Source: Mesostigma viride (lineage: Eukaryota > Streptophyta > Mesostigmatophyceae > Mesostigmatales > Mesostigmataceae). Taken from it: a DNA stretch of 64,000 nucleotides. The position numbers and the translations under genes are program-made. Under the pieces are notes generated by a model, which was not told the DNA's origin, did not search any database, and worked only from the letters and a program-made list of their open reading frames with translations. Of the stretch, positions 55,001 through 64,000 are shown in pieces (position 1 is the first letter of the stretch; each line of letters begins with the position of its first letter). Location of the stretch: contig RPFO01001685.1 in NCBI GenBank assembly GCA_009746045.1, positions 1 through 64,000 of the forward strand, given 5' to 3'.

Positions 55001-58000
55001 GCATGCACGGGAGACGTAGCCAGCATGCACGGGAGCTGACCGCAAGAGTATCCTTTCCTTGAGTTTCCTTTATCTCTACAGACAGGAGCCATACACTGGC
55101 GTTATATATATGCAGCCAGGAGCCATACACTGTCGTTATATATATGCAGACAGGAGCCATACACTGTCGTTATATATATGCAGACAGGAGCCATACACTG
55201 GCATATTATGTCTGTTTGTAGTTTTCCTCGTACGACAGCTACAGGCTTCTTGACTTGCTTTTTCTACATGTTTTCCTCGGTAGAGTTTGCATCTTAATGC
55301 TTTGGATCTATCTATAGGCGCTTGCCACGGTTGGTGTTTGATCCTTCCCCCCGCCACCCTCCCCCTCCTCCCTGATCCCCCCCCCCCCAGGCGTATCGTG
55401 CGGCAGCGGCAAGCTCACGGTGACGGACGATGACACGATCGAGAAGAGCAACCTGTCGCGCCAGTTCCTCTTCCGCGACTGGAACATCGGTCAGGCCAAG
55501 AGCGAGGTGGCGGTCGCGGCCGCGCGCGCGATCAACCCGCACCTGCACGCGGTCGCGCTGCAGAACCGAGTCTCCCCGGACACAGAAACGGTCTTTGATG
55601 ACGCCTTCTGGGAGTCTCTGGACGTGGTGGTTAACGCGCTGGACAACGTGAACGCGCGGCTGTACGTGGACTCGCGCTGCCTCTACTTCCAGAAGCCGCT
55701 GCTGGAGTCCGGCACGCTGGGACCCAAGTGCAACACACAGGTGGGCACATGGCGCGTGCGGCCGGGGGGGTTGTTGGTGCCAGGGTGAGGGTTGGAGAGG
55801 GGAGGGACAGGTGGTCTATTTAATGGAGGTTGCCCTGTTACGGTATTCCCATCCTGTGTCCGTTCTTTAAACTTGTGGCTCTCCGCCTCTGCCATGGGCG
55901 TGGGCTTGTCTGCATGGCACCCACACCTTTTCTCACGGGAGGTGTCTTACAGTCAGGTCATAGCGCTCCTTACTGGAAGTGTCATGCCTTTGTTGGTGAT
56001 GAAATGAACCGCCATCAGGGGTACGCCTGCGTCAGGGTGTTGGCCATCGCACACGGCGGCCTCCTGTTTCAGCCGTGTGTCTGCCGTGGAAAGGAGCCCC
56101 TGGTGGGCTTTATCTTTTGCCACCGCCCTTTCTTGTCGTCTCATCGTTTCGTCTCATATTGATATGGTTCCCATCGGCCCTCTGCTTGGCCCTGATCGGC
56201 CGCACGTTCCGTGTGCATGCACTCTCGTCTGCTGCATCGCCGGGTATCGGGTATTCCATGTTTCGTGTGTTCGTATCTGCTGCAGATGGTCATTCCCAAC
56301 CTGACGGAAAACTACGGCGCGAGCAGGGATCCCCCTGAGAAGCAGGCGCCCATGTGCACGGTGCACTCCTTCCCCCACAACATCGACCACTGCCTGACGT
56401 GGGCCAGGTGAGCCTGCAGCTCGCAGTCAGCCCACCCTCTGCTCCGTATGTGCGCACCAGGGTCCGCATGGTAGAGTGAGGAGGATTCAACCTGGCACAT
56501 GTACTTGGAGATGCGGTCTGCCTGGTGATGGTTAGGGGCAATCAATTGCTTCTCGTTGCGGATGGCCTGCCACCCACGTATGACTTGGTCCTGTTTGATG
56601 TTTTCCTTCTGGAAAAGCGCTAGGGAACAAGTGCACAGCCAGGTGGCGAGAGAATGCGGCTTTTGTTTGTCCTGCACTGCGTCTCCCTGCTGAGCTCTGT
56701 TTGGCTTGGGCCGTCCTCCGGAGTGATAGACCAGCTGCACCCTGGCATGCTACCCTGGCCTGGGTTGCCTGGTAGCTGCATGTCGGGAGTTCCCTGGTCA
56801 GTTACACGTATTAGCCCAGTAATCACACATGAGCTCCTCCCCCCCGTTCTTACGATGCACACTTGCGGCCTAGTCCATGCTGTGGGCTATTCCCACCGCT
56901 TCTCATTCCACGTCACGGCCGTGTTGAGCTATCAGCCTCGGTTGCACTGCACACAGCAGAAAATCGCTTCACCATGGGCTCCCTAATCACTTTACCCTTC
57001 TTTCTCGTCGCCCTCATCCTTTCAACCTCCTCACCACCCTCATTCGCCCTTCCCTCCCCATGACCCTTCTCCCATACATACCCGCAAAGTCCCCATTCCC
57101 TTCTTGGCGCCTCCATCATCCGTTTGTACCCTGTGCCTTCTGCGCACCTCTCTGTATCGGCCGCGCGCTCCTGTGCCTGCGGCTCCCCATGGCCAGGTCC
57201 GAGTTTGAGGGCCTGCTGGATAAGACGCCAAGCGAGGTGAACGCGTTCCTGTCCAACCCTGACGAGTACGGCGCGGCGATGAAGAAGCAGGGCGACGCGA
57301 TGGCCAAGGAGTGCCTCGAGCGCGTGGCCGAGTGCCTAGCCGACCGCTGCACCAACTACGAGGACTGCATCGCATGGGCACGCAAGAGGTGTGGGGGGGG
57401 TCTTTTTGTTGTCATTGTTGTTTTGGGGGTGGAGGGCTTCTCTTTCGCACATGTACGTAGGTGGGTGGGTGGGTGGGTGGGTGGGTGGGTGGGGGGTGGG
57501 TGGGTGGGTGGGTGGGTGGGTGGGCGGGCGGGGGCGGGCGGGCGGCGGGCGGGCGGGCGGGCGGGCGGGCGGGCGGGCGGGCGGGCGGGCGGGCGGGCGG
57601 GCGGGCGGCGGGCGGGCGGGCGGGCGGGCGGGCGGGCGGGCGGGCGGGCGGGCGGGCGGCGGGCGGGCGGGCGGGCGGCGGGCGGGCGGGCGGCGGGCGG
57701 GCGGGCGGGCGGGCGGGCGGCGGCGGGCGGGCGGGCGGGCGGGCGGGCGGGCGGGCGGCGGGCGGGCGGGCGGGCGGGCGGGCGGGCGGGCGGGCGGCGG
57801 GCGGGCGGGTGGGTGGGTGGGTGGGTGGGTGGGTGGGTGGGTGGGTGGGTGGGTGGGTGGGTGGGTGGGTGGGTGGGCGCTTCTTGTTGTGCTCAAGCCC
57901 CCTTCCCATTAATAGCAAGCTCTAGGGCTGCTCGTGTTGCTATTGGTTTTCCTTGTATGCCCATTATTTTCATTTTTATGACATCTTTCCATGTCGTGGC

Positions 58001-59339
58001 ATTCCTGTCCCTGTTATGCCCCCCCTTGTCATTCCCAGGTTCGAGGACTACTTCTGCAACCGTGTGAAGCAGCTGACGTACACCTTCCCGGAGGACGCAA
58101 AGACGAGCAACGGGACGCCCTTCTGGTGCGCACCCAAGCGCTTCCCACGCGCTGTCGAGTTCGACGCGAGCGACCCCTCCATGCTCTCCACAATCGTGGC
58201 GGGCGCAAACCTGCGTGCCGAGACGTTTGGCATCCCCCGCCCCGCGTGGGCCAGCGACATGACCCGCATGGCGGCCGAGGCAGCCAAGGTGGCGGTGGAC
58301 CCGTTTGTGCCTAAGGCAGGGGTCAAAATCGTGACCGACGAGAAGGCCACGGCACCGATCGCGGCGGAGGACGATGAGGGCGTGATAGCGGTGCTGCTGG
58401 AGACTCTGAAGAAGGGGGTGGCAAGCCTGCCGCCAAACTACCGCATGAACCCGGTCACGTTTGAGAAGGTGAGTGGAGCGCCAGGGGGGGGGGGGGGGGG
58501 CTGGGGGGAGGGGGAGGGGGGCTGAGGGGGTAGACTTGGGAGGTAACGCGTCTCTTCCATCGGCACTGATGCTACTTGTTCCCTGCCCATCCGTTTGTCT
58601 GTGCCTGCCTTGCCTGGTTCCCTCCCCCACTGCCTTCCTATCCACTTCTCAGGGCCCTCCCTGCGCTCTGTCTGCCCGTGCTCTTTTACTGAAGTATCTG
58701 CTCCCATGTGCTCTCTCCCACGGCTTCCTTTCCCCGCCTGTGCAGGACAACGACGCCAACTTCCACATGGAGCTCATCACGGGTCTCGCCAACATGCGCG
58801 CGCGCAACTACGGCATCCCCGAGGTGGACCGGCTCAAGGCTAAGCTTTTCGCCGGCCGCATTATCCCCGCGATCGCAACTGCCACCGCGCTGGCCACGGG
58901 CCTTGTCTCGCTCGAGCTCTACAAGGTGCTGCAGGGCGCCAAGCTGGAGCAGTACCGCAACTCGTTTGTGAACCTCGCGCTGCCCCTGTTTGCCATGTCG
59001 GAGCCGGTCCCGCCCAAGGTCACGCGCCACGGTGAGCTGGCGTTCTCCGCGTGGGACCGCTGGGTGGTGGAGGGCGACGTGACGCTGCAGGAGCTGCTGG
59101 ATTGGTTTGCGGCCAAGAAGCTCACGGCGTACAGCATCAGCTGCGGCCAGGCGCTCTTGTTTAACAGCATGTTTGCCAAGCATAAGGACCGCATGGACAA
59201 GAAGGTTTCGGCGCTCGCGGTGGAGATTGCCAAGCTCGTCATCCCGCCCAGCCGGCGCCACTTTGACGTGGTCGTCGCGTGCGAGGACGAGGAGGGGGAG
59301 GACGTCGACGTGCCACTTGTCAGCATCCGGTTCCGATGA
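49005..59339 (+). CDS. UBA1: Ubiquitin-activating enzyme E1, eleven exons
   Basis: Exons: 49005-49236, 49615-49832, 51642-51962, 52901-52987, 53523-53909, 54523-54721, 55391-55740, 56286-56407, 57197-57388, 58039-58468, 58746-59339. All junctions are GT-AG and keep frame; 1043 residues (yeast 1024, human 1058). It adenylates ubiquitin with ATP and passes it from its catalytic Cys to E2 enzymes. Visible: N-terminal inactive adenylation half ([21 protein letters not shown]), the GGIVTQVK segment (exons 4-5), active adenylation domain with VGAGALG (466-471) and [17 protein letters not shown], catalytic Cys ~622 in [14 protein letters not shown], second catalytic Cys half-domain (exons 9-10), [17 protein letters not shown] in exon 11, and the C-terminal ubiquitin-fold domain ending VSIRFR. 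An alternative ATG at 49089 would drop 28 basic residues. Confidence 0.95.
50818..51395 (+). repeat. (CCCCA)n then (CCCCG)n array in UBA1 intron 2
   Basis: A compound C-rich array: CCCCA units to ~51100, mixed CCCGA units, then CCCCG units to ~51375. Frames in it encode only Pro-rich or Gly-rich low-complexity sequence. Confidence 0.93.
52052..52425 (+). repeat. (GGGT)n/(GGGC)n array in UBA1 intron 3
   Basis: About 60 GGGT units pass into GGGC units and two 'aggtgggcgggcagaaaggacggcg' repeats. The G-rich strand is the transcribed-sense strand. Confidence 0.93.
54071..54300 (+). repeat. 25-bp minisatellite in UBA1 intron 5
   Basis: About nine units of 'gtttgtacaagaaccggata' type with variable 5' bases (tatttac, gatttac, tattcac, tatttgc). 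Confidence 0.85.
54491..54515 (+). repeat. Poly(C) tract before the exon 6 acceptor of UBA1
   Basis: A run of about 25 C ends seven bases before the acceptor AG at 54521-54522. It takes the place of a mixed polypyrimidine tract. The true length is prone to sequencing error. Confidence 0.8.
54885..55000 (+). repeat. AATAATAGGCTC minisatellite in UBA1 intron 6
   Basis: Several 'aataataggctc(c/a)t' units and two 'gggtgcgcgcgtgaaaga' units. Confidence 0.75.
55078..55202 (+). repeat. ~34-bp minisatellite in UBA1 intron 6
   Basis: Four units of 'acaggagccatacactg(g/t)cg' followed by 'ttatatatatgcag'. Confidence 0.8.
57461..57878 (+). repeat. (GGGT)n-(GGGC)n-(GGGT)n array in UBA1 intron 9
   Basis: GGGT units (57461-57525), GGGC units with scattered GGC interruptions (57526-57808), then GGGT units again (57809-57878). 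The symmetrical T-C-T order suggests one array whose centre mutated or expanded. Confidence 0.93.
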
Positions 59340-59697
59340 AGGGCTCGCTAGTCTTGTGGAGGATGGTTGCCCTGTAGTCATGGCATTTTTCTTGGTGCTT
59401 TCTCGTGTCAAGAGGTGAATTCGTGATCCTGGTCTTATCGTTATTGGGTCAGTGGAAAAGTAATGTTTGTTGTGAGTTTTCAAGCGATGAATTTGGCTGT
59501 GATTTGCCTCGCATAACAAACATTATTACTATGTGCATGCATGTTGAGTGCATGCTAGATATGGTTGCTGACGCTTGAAAGTGCCACGTGTTGCTAAGAC
59601 TATTTTGCCTTTTGATCAACTAATAATAAATCCATATATGCACCATTTTTTGGGTCGCAAGGTAAAGTCCTCGAGATCTATCGATGGGATGTCCAAC
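59340..59697 (+). other. 3' flank of UBA1
   Basis: Probable 3' UTR and terminator region. A possible poly(A) signal AATAAA is at about 59626-59631. No coding frame recognised. Confidence 0.45.
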
Positions 59698-61010
59698 CAG
59701 AATTGAATTGAATTGAATTGTAACATAACTCCGTTGGGAGGATATGTAGCACATAGCCCAGAGAAGGGCCATATGGCCTATCATACATTCTAAGCTACTT
59801 CCTGCAAGGGTGGGAATGTAAACAACACTTGCTCTAGGTGCACTAGGGCACCTGCACCACCCAGAGTTTCAGGCAACACCCAGCTAAGGGGAGCCTGTCA
59901 TATAGGTGGGGAAGATCAGCACAGCTATACAAGAGCTAGGGCATGGCTTCTCAGCAGGGAGTGACCCCCTGCATGGGCACTGCATAATTAAATAAAGCTA
60001 GGCATCATCTGGAGGGTGGCTCATCATAGGCACATGCACATGTACATGACTAAAAAGGCTAGGCTCAGCTGGTATAGTGCCTGTAGTAGGCGGGCATGTA
60101 CAAGGCCGCTGTCTAACTATTCTACACTACTGCTGCTGTATTCCCCTAGGCTGGGGCTACTGGAGTCGCTGGGGCCGCGGTGGTCGAGGGGGTCGCGTGC
60201 CAGGGCTTGTGGCCGACGTAGATGGCCGCCCCCTTCCAGTACACCGGCTGGCCCGCCTTGGTCTGCCGGAGCTGGAGGTAGGTCGGCCAGAGCTCCCGTC
60301 GCCGTTGTTGCTGCGCCAGGGTCAAGTCGTCGTCCACGGTGAAGGGAGTGTTCTCGAGCCGCTTGCGGCGTCTGAGAAACGAAATCTTGTCCGCTGGGCT
60401 GTCAAAGATGAGAAGAAGCGGAGGCGCCCCTGTATTACCCCGCGCGCGGGGTAGGCGGTGGGTGGTCAGCTTAATCTCACCAAGGAGGCCCATGCGTGCA
60501 AGGATTTTGCTCTCAAACGCACGTGCAAGCTTCTCGGAATTCTCACCTTCCACCATGTCGAAGTTCTTGAGTATATGGCGTTGAGGCTGCGCTTGGCGAG
60601 CTCGGCCTCCTCGCGGAGGTCAAGCGTCTGCCGTTGGAGCTGGGCTGCGACGGCGGAGGTGGTGGAGGTGGTATGTTGCTTAAGCATGTCCGCCCAGGTC
60701 GTGATGGGAGGAGCATCGCCGGCCAGGCCAGCAGGGGCTGGCTTGGCGGCAATGTCCTTCACCGCCTGGGCGGTGAGGCCTGCGGTGTTCTGCAGGACCT
60801 CGATAGCGACATTGGCATTGTCCCTAAGACGCTGGTCGATGTCGCGGAGCTGGGCGGTGATGGAGTCGGTGGAGGCGGAGGGGGGGGTGGGGGTGGAGGC
60901 GAGGAGGGTGGCGGTGCATGGCCAACCAGAGCAGGCCAGAAATCTGGAGAATCTGGACCATGACCAGTCCAGCTAGCTCGGACCATGTGCACAGCCGGCG
61001 CTGCATGGCG
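59698..61010 (-). mobile_element. ORF1-only family 1 element, longest copy
   Basis: Minus strand. The tail (GAATT)4 is at 59700-59720, then the terminal stem-loop region ('taacataactccgttgggaggatatgtagcacata'), a 3' UTR to ~60145, and an ORF1-like coding region to ~61000. No RT is present between ORF1 and the 3' UTR, so it is an ORF1-only element rather than a 5'-truncated LINE. Confidence 0.75.
60146..60965 (-). pseudogene. L1-ORF1-like protein (family 1), one or more frameshifts
   Basis: Minus strand. The upstream part reads MKDIAAKPAPAGLAG, TTWADMLKQHTTST and a heptad-like LQRQTLDLREEAELAKRSLNAIY (likely coiled coil); after a frameshift near 60550 it continues VEGENSEKLARAFESKILARMG, HRLPRARGNTGAP, DKISFLRRRKRLEN, LTLAQQQRRRELWPTYLQLRQ and PVYWKGAAIYVGHKPW, with the stop at 60146-60148. 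Coiled coil, then RRM-like, then a basic C-terminal domain is the plan of LINE ORF1 RNA-binding proteins; similarity is by pattern only. Related remnants are at 22708-23205, 40562-40862, 40251-40600 and 61560-61800. Confidence 0.65.
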
Positions 61011-61139
61011 GTCGATGTCGCTCACTGCTGGCATTGTATAGAAACATACCGGTCGCCTCGGTCGACACGGGCCGCGCACCAGCATGCTATAGACATGTCT
61101 CACTAAATACTGCAGCAGCATACACCAATCAATGAATGA

Positions 61140-61800
61140 ATTAAACTCGTGCTCCCGTTGGGGAGTCACGGAGCACCGAAGTGCTTTAATCCCTGTGTGC
61201 ACACAACAGGTAGAAAGGGCAGAGACCCCCTTTCTCCTTCATGCCAAAGGCATGCCACAGCTGCAATCGGACTCGGTAAACGATCCGGCAAGATCTGTGG
61301 GTGCAATAAGACCCATGTGAGCATATCATAACAAGGAGAGTGGGCAAGTAATCTGAGCATAGCCAGGACGTAGCATGGCTGTTCAAGGACCGTAAGCTAA
61401 GGCTATGGCCGGCTGGTTGTGTACCGTGTGTCAGTGTTAGCGGAGCACTTGACTAGGTATGGTGGCACAGCTAGGCAAATATTCTATGCATGGCTGCGGT
61501 GCCCGCCGCGGGCAGTGACTACCAATGGATACAAGCTAGGGCTATTAGCTATTCTAGCCCGCAGGGGGCGTCGAGATCTCACATCTTGTGGCTGATCATC
61601 AGGTCCCCGCCCCTCCATTACACCTTGGGCTTCGATCTGGGGCCGCCCTGCATGCTTGTGGCGGAGGTATTCTGGGGCCACAGGTCGCGTCGCTGCTGCT
61701 GCTGAGCGGGGGTCAGGTCGTCGTCCAGCGTCCAGGTGAGGTCGTGCAACCTCTTGCGATCGACGAGACTGAGAAAGGAACCGCTGCTTGTACGTCCTAC
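61140..61800 (-). mobile_element. ORF1-only family 2 element with short ORF1 remnant
   Basis: Minus strand. Terminal stem-loop at 61147-61173, 3' UTR to ~61565, then an ORF1 end reading RKRLHDLTWTLDDDLTP and QQRRDLWPQ in two frames (about 61770-61670). It is the cleanest copy of the family 2 3' UTR. Confidence 0.7.
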
Positions 61801-61974
61801 ATGCTAGCTGTTTGTCCATGTACATGCATGCACTTACCACTGGACGTACACTCCAAGCCCCGAGGAACAAACGCACGTGTACTCTGATCGCGTGATTTTC
61901 AAGTTTTTGTAGCTAAATTGTACGTGTAGCCTGAATTGTATGGCTGGCTAGATGTATACATGTTGCTCTGAACG

Positions 61975-62190
61975 AGCTAGCCAGCCATACATTTCTGGCC
62001 TGCGCTGGTTGTCTCCTTGATACATGCAAGGCTACACACGTGTACTGACGATGTACAATTCCATCCACCTCCATTTTCAAATTTCCATCATCCTGAACTG
62101 ATGACTCAACAAAATCACATGTGCAATGTAGTGATCAGATAACAGTGATCGGGCTAGGATAAGACTGATAACAGTGATCAGGCTAGCTTA
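61975..62190 (+). mobile_element. Rearranged Penelope-like 3' end fragment
   Basis: 'catttctggcctgcgctggttgtctccttgata' (61989-62020) is the element terminus; 'ccacctccattttca...catcatcctgaac' and 'agataacagtgatc' next to it resemble the part that normally lies before the terminus. The order is permuted and the copy is short. Confidence 0.5.
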
Positions 62191-62199
62191 ATTGAGCTA

Positions 62200-62618
62200 T
62201 AGGCGCGAAACTCGGGGGCCTTTTAACTTTGGCGATCGACAAATGACCGCTTACTCACCAGCCCGAGCTTGCATAGGACCTCGCCGCAAGCAATGGGACG
62301 AACGCGGCCAGCAGGCGGGGGGGCGTCGTCTTTAATTCAGGAGGGTAATGAGGCGTGCCCCAGCCAGCCAAGGGCGCGCCGCTGGGGCCAGGTACCCCGC
62401 GGCCAAGTCGGCGGCAGCCTCAAAGAGTGCGGTCGCCCCGCCATGCATGCATGGCCCGCCATCACGAAGAGGCAGGTGCTCGTAGCCCCAGCCCGAGGGG
62501 CCGGTGGATGAGGCGTTCGGCAGAATATTCCTTGAGCACAGCCGTGAACATGTCCAGGTCCAGGACAATAGGCGGGGGCGGGGGGGTGGCCGGGGCGGGC
62601 ACCGCAAAGGCAGCCGTA
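62200..62618 (-). mobile_element. RLE LINE fragment, start of the RT domain
   Basis: The minus strand matches 9822-10195: PNASSTGPSGW, YLAPAARPWLAGARLI and RPIACGEVL. It contains the C-run near the ORF junction with seven C where the intact copy has six. Small insertions disrupt the frame. Confidence 0.75.
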
Positions 62619-62945
62619 TATATTCACATTGAGAATAATAAATTAATTACGGAGGTGAGATTGGCATGCAACAGTAGGAAAAAACCCGACAAGAAGAAGA
62701 ACCCTGAAGAAAGCAATAGATATAGTAATCTGACACGATATATATTGATAAATCAGACGAATGAAAAATTACGGTGACCAGTTGAGATTGGCATGCAACA
62801 TAAGGAAAACCCCGAAAAGAAGAAGAACCCTGAAGAAACAATATGTATTCATTGAGAATGATAGATTACGGAGGTGAGATGGGCATGCAACATAAGGAAA
62901 AAACCGAAACGGAGAATAACCGTGAGAAATTAATAGGAATCTGAC
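62619..62945 (-). repeat. Triplicated distal 3' UTR of the RLE LINE
   Basis: The block 'ttacggaggtgaga(t)(t/g)ggcatgcaac' with 'gaagaagaaccctgaagaaa' occurs at ~62640-62720, ~62770-62840 and ~62868-62935. The copy at 12372-12472 has it once. Confidence 0.75.
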
Positions 62946-63046
62946 ACGGACATCCAAGGATCACGCCAGCTGCACAAGGTACAACTAACTACATCACAAA
63001 ACTACGACTCGCTGCAACAGCGCTGCCGGCCCACCATATATGCAGG

Positions 63047-63448
63047 ATCGATTTCGATAGTACCGGCTACGCCCCCTTCTAATAAAGAAGGTTCTGGACA
63101 GCCGTGTTCAGCCCGTCTCACGTTGCGAGACTGAACAAGTCTCGCGTGCAGACACGTGTGTAGTACTCCTACACACAGATCTCGAGTGATTTATCTAGTA
63201 CCAAATCCGAAAGAAGGCTACTAGTTGCATACTCCCCGGAAAGGAGAACTTTTGCGGATGACTGTAGGTGTAAGTTGGCGATGCCCTAGGATCCGGAGAT
63301 GTCCGTCCTATAGTCAGCGAAAGTTGGTGCGAGAGGTCCCCAGTTCGATTCCGGTCGGATTCATTCAAGCAGATCGCGCTTTTCCGCGTTTTCCGCGGAC
63401 CGGCACTGAACGCAAATGGTTTTCACCTTTGCGGCGTGCCTGATCAGA
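63047..63448 (+). mobile_element. tRNA-like structured short retroelement, copy 2
   Basis: Flanked by the 9-bp duplication ATATGCAGG (63038-63046, 63449-63457) inside the 3' UTR of the RLE LINE fragment; the uninterrupted site is seen at 12270-12285. Same hairpins and tRNA-like segment (~63290-63364) as copy 1, with a few small indels. It lacks the extra 5' repeat of copy 1. Confidence 0.7.
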
Positions 63449-64000
63449 ATATGCAGGCCTGGGAGGGATCTAGACCGCATGGGTCGCGACAAAGTCGGCC
63501 CGGGCAGTGCGGCGGAATAACACATCAGCCACGGTGCGAGTCAGTGACAGGCACTGCCGCCAATACGAGGACCACTTGCGGGCTGACCACGGGGCGGTCT
63601 GACCCTCGAGGTCGGGGCGCTGGCAGCACTCGTGAAAAAACTCCGCTGTCTTTGGGCATGATAGATGCAAGGCCCCGAACTCCTCAAGGACAAAGGGGAT
63701 GACCCCGTGGGGCCCCACATTGCCGTAGGAGGCAAACTTGTCGCGCTCAGCCACAGCGGCAGCGCAGCGCCGGCATCGATCCACAGCCGCCCGGAGGATG
63801 TGGCGACCGGAGAGCGGCCGAGCCTGGCTTATCTCTGGCACGGAGACATCGATGAGCAGGTGGCAACCCTGGCAGCCCGTCGTAGTCAAGCACGGTAATG
63901 TCGGGGCGGTGGTTGGGTGAGTAGAGGGCGGCCCCATCCGCGTCCTCGCACTTGATGGTGGAGTGGGGAAACGATATATATAGTGGCCGGGCTTTCTGTT

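Larger units (their letters stand above)
62619..64000 (-). mobile_element. RLE LINE fragment: endonuclease end and 3' UTR, running out of the window
   Basis: Minus strand from 64000: RLE region RPDITVL, HLLIDVSV, then HILRAAVD, RDKFASYGNVGPH and the ORF stop at about 63473. The 3' UTR follows, interrupted by a tRNA-like short element (63047-63448), and its last ~70 bp are repeated about three times (62619-62940). Small insertions break the ORF. Confidence 0.78.

Noticed and set aside
57060-58067. 335-residue frame around UBA1 exon 9
   Set aside because: Apart from the exon it is the GGGT/GGGC array of intron 9.

Overview
The window is nuclear DNA of a eukaryote. Protein-coding genes have GT-AG introns and no bacterial operon layout. 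A plant/microbe-type pantothenate synthetase (absent from animals) lies beside universal eukaryotic genes (ubiquitin E1, TMEM230, INSIG-like). The retroelements are non-LTR and Penelope-like types, including a Penelope-like element with an N-terminal GIY-YIG domain, an order reported mainly from green-lineage algae, protists and invertebrates. I infer an alga or other protist with a repeat-rich genome; I cannot name the lineage.

Host genes: (1) an INSIG-family membrane protein on the minus strand (26031-27809, 5' end unclear); (2) panC, five exons, plus strand (30835-35047); (3) a TMEM230/134-family two-helix membrane protein, minus strand (47793-48086); (4) a complete UBA1-type ubiquitin-activating enzyme, eleven exons, plus strand (49005-59339), divergent from the TMEM230 gene. 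UBA1 and panC introns carry large G/C-rich microsatellites and retroelement fragments.

Mobile DNA fills most of the rest. Positions 1-14215 hold a four-level nest that can be unpicked from target-site duplications (TSDs): a LINE 3' end was hit by a Penelope-like element (583-14132), which was hit by a terminal-inverted-repeat element X (3713-12634, ATAT duplication), which was hit by a restriction-like-endonuclease LINE (5240-12472). That LINE has seven 231-bp tandem monomers as 5' region and encodes PHD finger, RING-H2, C2H2 fingers, reverse transcriptase, CCHC and a PD-D endonuclease.

15041-18060 is an APE-type LINE (family D). 18150-23210 is an ORF1-only retroelement split by two back-to-back TTAA-flanked elements (A and B). 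A third TTAA element (C) occurs twice, near-identical and inverted, at 23546-25282 and 45392-47132. 35400-45220 is a mosaic of LINE families A and C, ORF1-only elements that share the LINE 3' ends, and a structured tRNA-like short element; 59700-64000 is a second mosaic. Several insertions are proven by TSDs of 8-12 bp.

The host genes do not form a pathway. The retroelements do interact: ORF1-only families 1 and 2 end in the same kind of terminal stem-loop as the autonomous LINEs A and C and are probably mobilised by them (inference).
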